From contig NC_017068.1 of assembly GCF_000284095.1 (NCBI RefSeq), positions 496,001-560,000 on the forward strand: a stretch of DNA of 64,000 nucleotides, written 5' to 3'. The translations under genes and the position numbers were made by a program. The stretch's first letter is position 1, and each line of letters starts with the position of its first letter. Below are positions 61,141 to 64,000 of this stretch, piece by piece. A model generated the notes under the pieces. It worked only from the letters and a program-made list of their open reading frames with translations. It had not been told where the DNA came from and did not search any database. The DNA is from Selenomonas ruminantium subsp. lactilytica TAM6421. Its GTDB lineage: Bacteria; Bacillota; Negativicutes; Selenomonadales; Selenomonadaceae.

Positions 61141-62130
61141 ATGCTGGACCAATACGAACGGAAAATCGAATATGTGCGCATCTCCCTGACAGATCGATGC
61201 AATCTGCGCTGCCGTTACTGCATGCCGGAGGAGGGCGTAGCCAAATTGCGCCATGAGGATATCCTGACCTTTGCAGAAATCCTGCGCGTGGTGCAGGGGT
61301 TGGCGTCCTTGGGGGTGAAAAAAGTCCGTCTGACCGGCGGCGAGCCCTTGGTCAGACGCAATATCACAGAATTGATTCGGGAAATCCGGCAGATTCCCGG
61401 CATTGAGCAGGTGGTGCTGACCACCAACGGTGTACTGCTGCTGGAAATGGGGGCTGACCTGGTGCAGGCCGGGCTTACAGGCCTGAATATCAGCCTCGAC
61501 ACGTTAAAGCCGGAGACTTTTTCCCAGATCACCCGCCGTCCTTTGTTTGCGCGGGTTCAGGCTGGTGTGGAACATATGATGTCCTTGGGGCTTAATAATA
61601 TCAAGTTCAACTGCGTGCCCATCTATGAGGTCAACGATGGGGAAATCCCTGCGTTGGCTGCCTTGGCAAGGGACTATCCGGTCAAGGTGCGTTTTATCGA
61701 GCTGATGCCCATCGGCTGTGCCTATGAGGTGGGGTATGAGGGCGTGCCCATGGACGAAGTGCGGGCGCGGCTGGCCAAGGCTTTCGGCTCTCTGCGGCCG
61801 GTGGGGAGAAAGATGGATCGGCTCCAAGGCCCTGCAGAATACTACAAAGTGGCCGGCTTCAAGGGGCAGGTTGGTTTTATCGATGCTATGGAGCATAAGT
61901 TCTGCCATACCTGCAACCGGGTGCGGCTTACGGCTGAGGGATTCCTAAAGCTCTGCCTGAACCAGAAGACGGGGCTGGATCTGCGGGAGCTGATGAGAAA
62001 TGGCATCAGCGATGAGAATCTGAAACTGGCTCTGCGGCAGGCAATCTACCGCAAGCCGGCAGAACATTTATTTACCGATAGAGAGAATACCGCGCGGGAC
62101 AGCCGCGCCATGTATCAGGTGGGAGGCTAA
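61141..62130 (+). CDS. moaA: GTP 3',8-cyclase (radical SAM)
   Basis: A 329-aa radical SAM enzyme that performs the first step of molybdopterin synthesis on GTP. The N-terminal cluster motif CNLRCRYC is in LTDRCNLRCRYCMPEEGV. The C-terminal GTP-binding cluster is CHTCNRVRLTAEGFLKLC. The chain ends in Gly-Gly (YQVGG), which is needed for activity in MoaA. The ATG at 61141 is chosen over a TTG at 61132. moaC, moaD and moaE are not in this window. The next gene starts 6 bases after the stop. Confidence 0.96.
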   Translation: MLDQYERKIEYVRISLTDRCNLRCRYCMPEEGVAKLRHEDILTFAEILRVVQGLASLGVKKVRLTGGEPLVRRNITELIREIRQIPGIEQVVLTTNGVLLLEMGADLVQAGLTGLNISLDTLKPETFSQITRRPLFARVQAGVEHMMSLGLNNIKFNCVPIYEVNDGEIPALAALARDYPVKVRFIELMPIGCAYEVGYEGVPMDEVRARLAKAFGSLRPVGRKMDRLQGPAEYYKVAGFKGQVGFIDAMEHKFCHTCNRVRLTAEGFLKLCLNQKTGLDLRELMRNGISDENLKLALRQAIYRKPAEHLFTDRENTARDSRAMYQVGG

Positions 62131-62136
62131 GTTTTA

Positions 62137-63072
62137 ATGGGCAAGATTCATGCGTTGTGCACCAGCGAGAAAAAGGGCACCCTCAAGACGCAGGTGGATA
62201 AAGTCATTTTTGCAACGGAATGGGGCATCCAGGGGGATGCCCATGCAGGCAAATGGCATCGGCAGGTGAGTTTCCTGGGCTTGCAGGAAATCGAGAACTT
62301 CCGCAAGCTGGGAGCCCAGGTGGAGTTCGGTGCCTTTGGGGAAAATATCGTGGCCGAAGGCTTTCGCTTCAAGGAGCTGCCTGTGGGCACCCGCCTGAAG
62401 GCTGGTGAGGCTTACTTTGAAATCACCCAGATCGGCAAGGAATGCCATAAGGGCTGTGCCATCCGGGAACAGGTGGGCGACTGCATCATGCCCCGGGAAG
62501 GTATATTCGGACGGGTGCTCCATGGCGGCGAAGTCAAGGTGGGGGATGAACTGGAAATCCTGCAGCCCGGGGAGAAACTGCCTTTGGAGGCAGCCATCAT
62601 CACCGCCAGCGACAAGGGCAGCCGCGGGGAACGTGTAGACGAAAGCGGCGTGAAGGTGGCCGAAATGCTCACCGCTGCGGGGTATACCGTGGTGGAGAAG
62701 ACCATCCTTCCCGACGAGCAGACACAGATTGAAGAAAAAATGCGGGAACTGGCGGCAAGGGGCATTGCCCTGATTGCCACCACCGGCGGCACAGGCTTTT
62801 CCCCCCGGGATATCACCCCAGAGGCAACGCTGGCGGTCTGTGAAAGACTGGCCCCCGGCATCCCCGAAGCCATGCGATCCCTGTCCTTGAAAATCACGGA
62901 TAGAGCCATGCTCAGCCGTGCCCAGGCCGGCATCTGCCGCCGCAGCCTCATCGTGAACCTGCCCGGCAGCAGGAAGGCCGTGGAAGAATGCTTAGGCTTC
63001 ATCCTGCCGCCCCTGCAACACGGCATCGACATCCTGCGCGGTGAAGTAGGCGAATGCGGGCGGCATAAGTAA
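62137..63072 (+). CDS. MOSC domain - MogA/MoaB fusion
   Basis: A 311-aa two-domain protein. Residues ~1-140 are a MOSC domain (GIQGDAHAGKWHRQVSFLG with the metal/sulfur-site cysteine in CHKGCAI), used to handle sulfur or molybdopterin. Residues ~148-311 are a MogA/MoaB domain (AAIITASDKGSRGERVDESG, IATTGGTGFSPRDITPEAT, RSLIVNLPGSRKAVEECL) that adenylylates molybdopterin before molybdate insertion by MoeA. The fusion joins two steps usually on separate chains. It ends the molybdopterin operon. Confidence 0.92.
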   Translation: MGKIHALCTSEKKGTLKTQVDKVIFATEWGIQGDAHAGKWHRQVSFLGLQEIENFRKLGAQVEFGAFGENIVAEGFRFKELPVGTRLKAGEAYFEITQIGKECHKGCAIREQVGDCIMPREGIFGRVLHGGEVKVGDELEILQPGEKLPLEAAIITASDKGSRGERVDESGVKVAEMLTAAGYTVVEKTILPDEQTQIEEKMRELAARGIALIATTGGTGFSPRDITPEATLAVCERLAPGIPEAMRSLSLKITDRAMLSRAQAGICRRSLIVNLPGSRKAVEECLGFILPPLQHGIDILRGEVGECGRHK

Positions 63073-63082
63073 ATATACGCGA

Positions 63083-63125
63083 AAAACACGCTACAATCTC
63101 AAGGTACTGTAGCGTGTTTTTGTAT
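63083..63125. terminator. Bidirectional terminator between the molybdopterin operon and flgE
   Basis: AAAACACGCTACA (63083-63095) pairs perfectly with TGTAGCGTGTTTT (63108-63120), with T-runs on both strands. Confidence 0.88.
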
Positions 63126-64000
63126 TAACGTTTCATATTGATCATGGTTTCGAGCATTTCATCACTGACCGTGATGATCTTGGAATTGGATTGGAAACCT
63201 CGTTGGGTGATGATCATATCGGAGAATTCGTTGGCGATATCGACGTTGGACATTTCAAGAGCAGAAGCAGTAATAGTTACGCCTAAGTCAGAAGCTGTGT
63301 GCGGTGTTGGTTCTTTCCCCTCAGGAAAAGAATTCATTGATGCTTGATAAAGACTACTTCCAATTTTGGTAAGGCCTGAAGCATTAGTAAACTGTGCAAT
63401 AGCAATTTGTGCTTCTGTTTGTTTTACACCATTAGTATAAGTAGCAATGATAGTTCCGGAACTATCAATGGACACAGTTTTCAATGTACCCGCTGCATTC
63501 CCATCAGTAGTAGAACTAATCGTGTTTCCTCCAGAAAATTGCGTTAAGCCTGCCAAATTAATTGCTACGGATTGATCATCTGCTCCATTTGTGTAGCCTA
63601 ATGATAACGTGCCATCTCCTGAAACATATTTGCCATTTTCATCGAACGTTAATGATGTCTTATTAAGCGTCACTGATGTAGTTGTACCGTCAGTTTCTGC
63701 AATAGTCGTAGACTTTGCTCCATTAGCTAAGCTTAATTCCCATGTATTGCTAGCAGTCTTGGTAATGATTACTGGCACTGAATGCGACTTACCAAGGCTG
63801 TCATAAACGGTTGATGTCGTGGTTATAGAAGGGTAGAAAGTTTCCGTGCTAGAATAATCCACCCCGGAGAGTCCCGTTAACGTTGTCCCATCACTAGTAA
63901 CAATAGAAACTGATTTTACCTCACTTCCACTAAACAAGAATGTCCCCGGATCGGAACGCGCAATAGTCTCTACATTAGATGTTGAAGTCTTAGTATAGCT
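63125..64000 (-). CDS. flgE: Flagellar hook protein FlgE, C-terminal part
   Basis: The frame is open to the right edge (291 codons visible), so the N-terminus is outside. The C-terminus DIANEFSDMIITQRGFQSNS followed by KIITVSDEMLETMINMKR is the conserved rod/hook axial helix. YDSLGKSHSVPV is the FlgE D1-D2 region motif. The middle is Thr/Ser-rich and variable, as normal for the exposed domain. It forms the flagellar hook and shows that the organism is motile. It is convergent with the molybdopterin operon. Confidence 0.92.
   Translation of the reverse strand, partial: SYTKTSTSNVETIARSDPGTFLFSGSEVKSVSIVTSDGTTLTGLSGVDYSSTETFYPSITTTSTVYDSLGKSHSVPVIITKTASNTWELSLANGAKSTTIAETDGTTTSVTLNKTSLTFDENGKYVSGDGTLSLGYTNGADDQSVAINLAGLTQFSGGNTISSTTDGNAAGTLKTVSIDSSGTIIATYTNGVKQTEAQIAIAQFTNASGLTKIGSSLYQASMNSFPEGKEPTPHTASDLGVTITASALEMSNVDIANEFSDMIITQRGFQSNSKIITVSDEMLETMINMKR

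Overview
The window looks like chromosome of a flagellated diderm Firmicute of the Negativicutes, most like Selenomonas or a close relative. Four things point there. Firmicute gene orders are present (ffs-dnaX, ybaB-recR-bofA, GlgC with GlgD). The same DNA encodes outer-membrane proteins: two autotransporters and a porin. There is a flagellar hook gene. Enzymes of rumen or gut carbohydrate metabolism are prominent. The organism assignment is inference from content, not from a database match.

Region 1 (1-11405) is a glycogen operon: the end of glgC, then glgD, glgP, glgB, glgA and a GH13-GH77 fusion. It covers ADP-glucose synthesis, chain elongation, branching and breakdown. Hairpins separate several genes, and a long palindromic repeat follows the operon.

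Region 2 (11658-22583) is guaA with a 9.4-kb integrative mobilizable element in its 3' end. The element is bounded by a 12-bp direct repeat that includes the guaA stop codon. It carries a CI-type repressor, an excisionase-like protein, a tyrosine integrase, a MobC-like protein, a RepA-like ATPase, a MOBV-type relaxase and an arsenic operon (arsR, arsP-like permease, Cys-rich thioredoxin, acr3, arsC). Just outside the right attachment site is a compact Fst-like type I toxin-antitoxin locus whose toxin is only 28 aa.

Region 3 (22911-43636) opens with the SRP RNA gene and dnaX and closes with ybaB-recR-bofA. The usual Firmicute cluster ffs-dnaX-ybaB-recR is split here by about 17.5 kb. The inserted block carries an RpiR regulator, a beta-glucan operon (PTS EIIC, porin, EIIB, EIIA, 6-phospho-beta-glucosidase, GH16 lichenase, GH9 endoglucanase), an autotransporter, a chemoreceptor and a second large autotransporter. 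A likely pathway is: exported GH16 and GH9 enzymes cut beta-glucan, the porin admits oligosaccharides, the PTS imports and phosphorylates them, and the GH1 enzyme hydrolyses the phospho-sugars.

Region 4 (43640-48943) is an operon of five exported proteins of unknown function, three with LPP20/FlgT-like modules. It sits behind a striking array of 11-bp phased direct repeats upstream of a promoter with a weak -35. This is my best candidate for an undescribed system.

Region 5 (49036-56265) is hydG followed by an AT-rich defence island: a single-chain nuclease-methyltransferase-specificity protein, an AAA ATPase and a TOPRIM partner. A short remnant of another gene lies at its right edge.

Region 6 (56386-64000) has a ROK sugar kinase, a multi-cluster ferredoxin, a structured leader with a terminator that may be a molybdenum-cofactor riboswitch, a molybdopterin operon (MoeA-like, moeA, moaA, MOSC-MogA fusion) and, convergent to it, the 3' part of flgE. 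No tRNA, rRNA or CRISPR array was seen.
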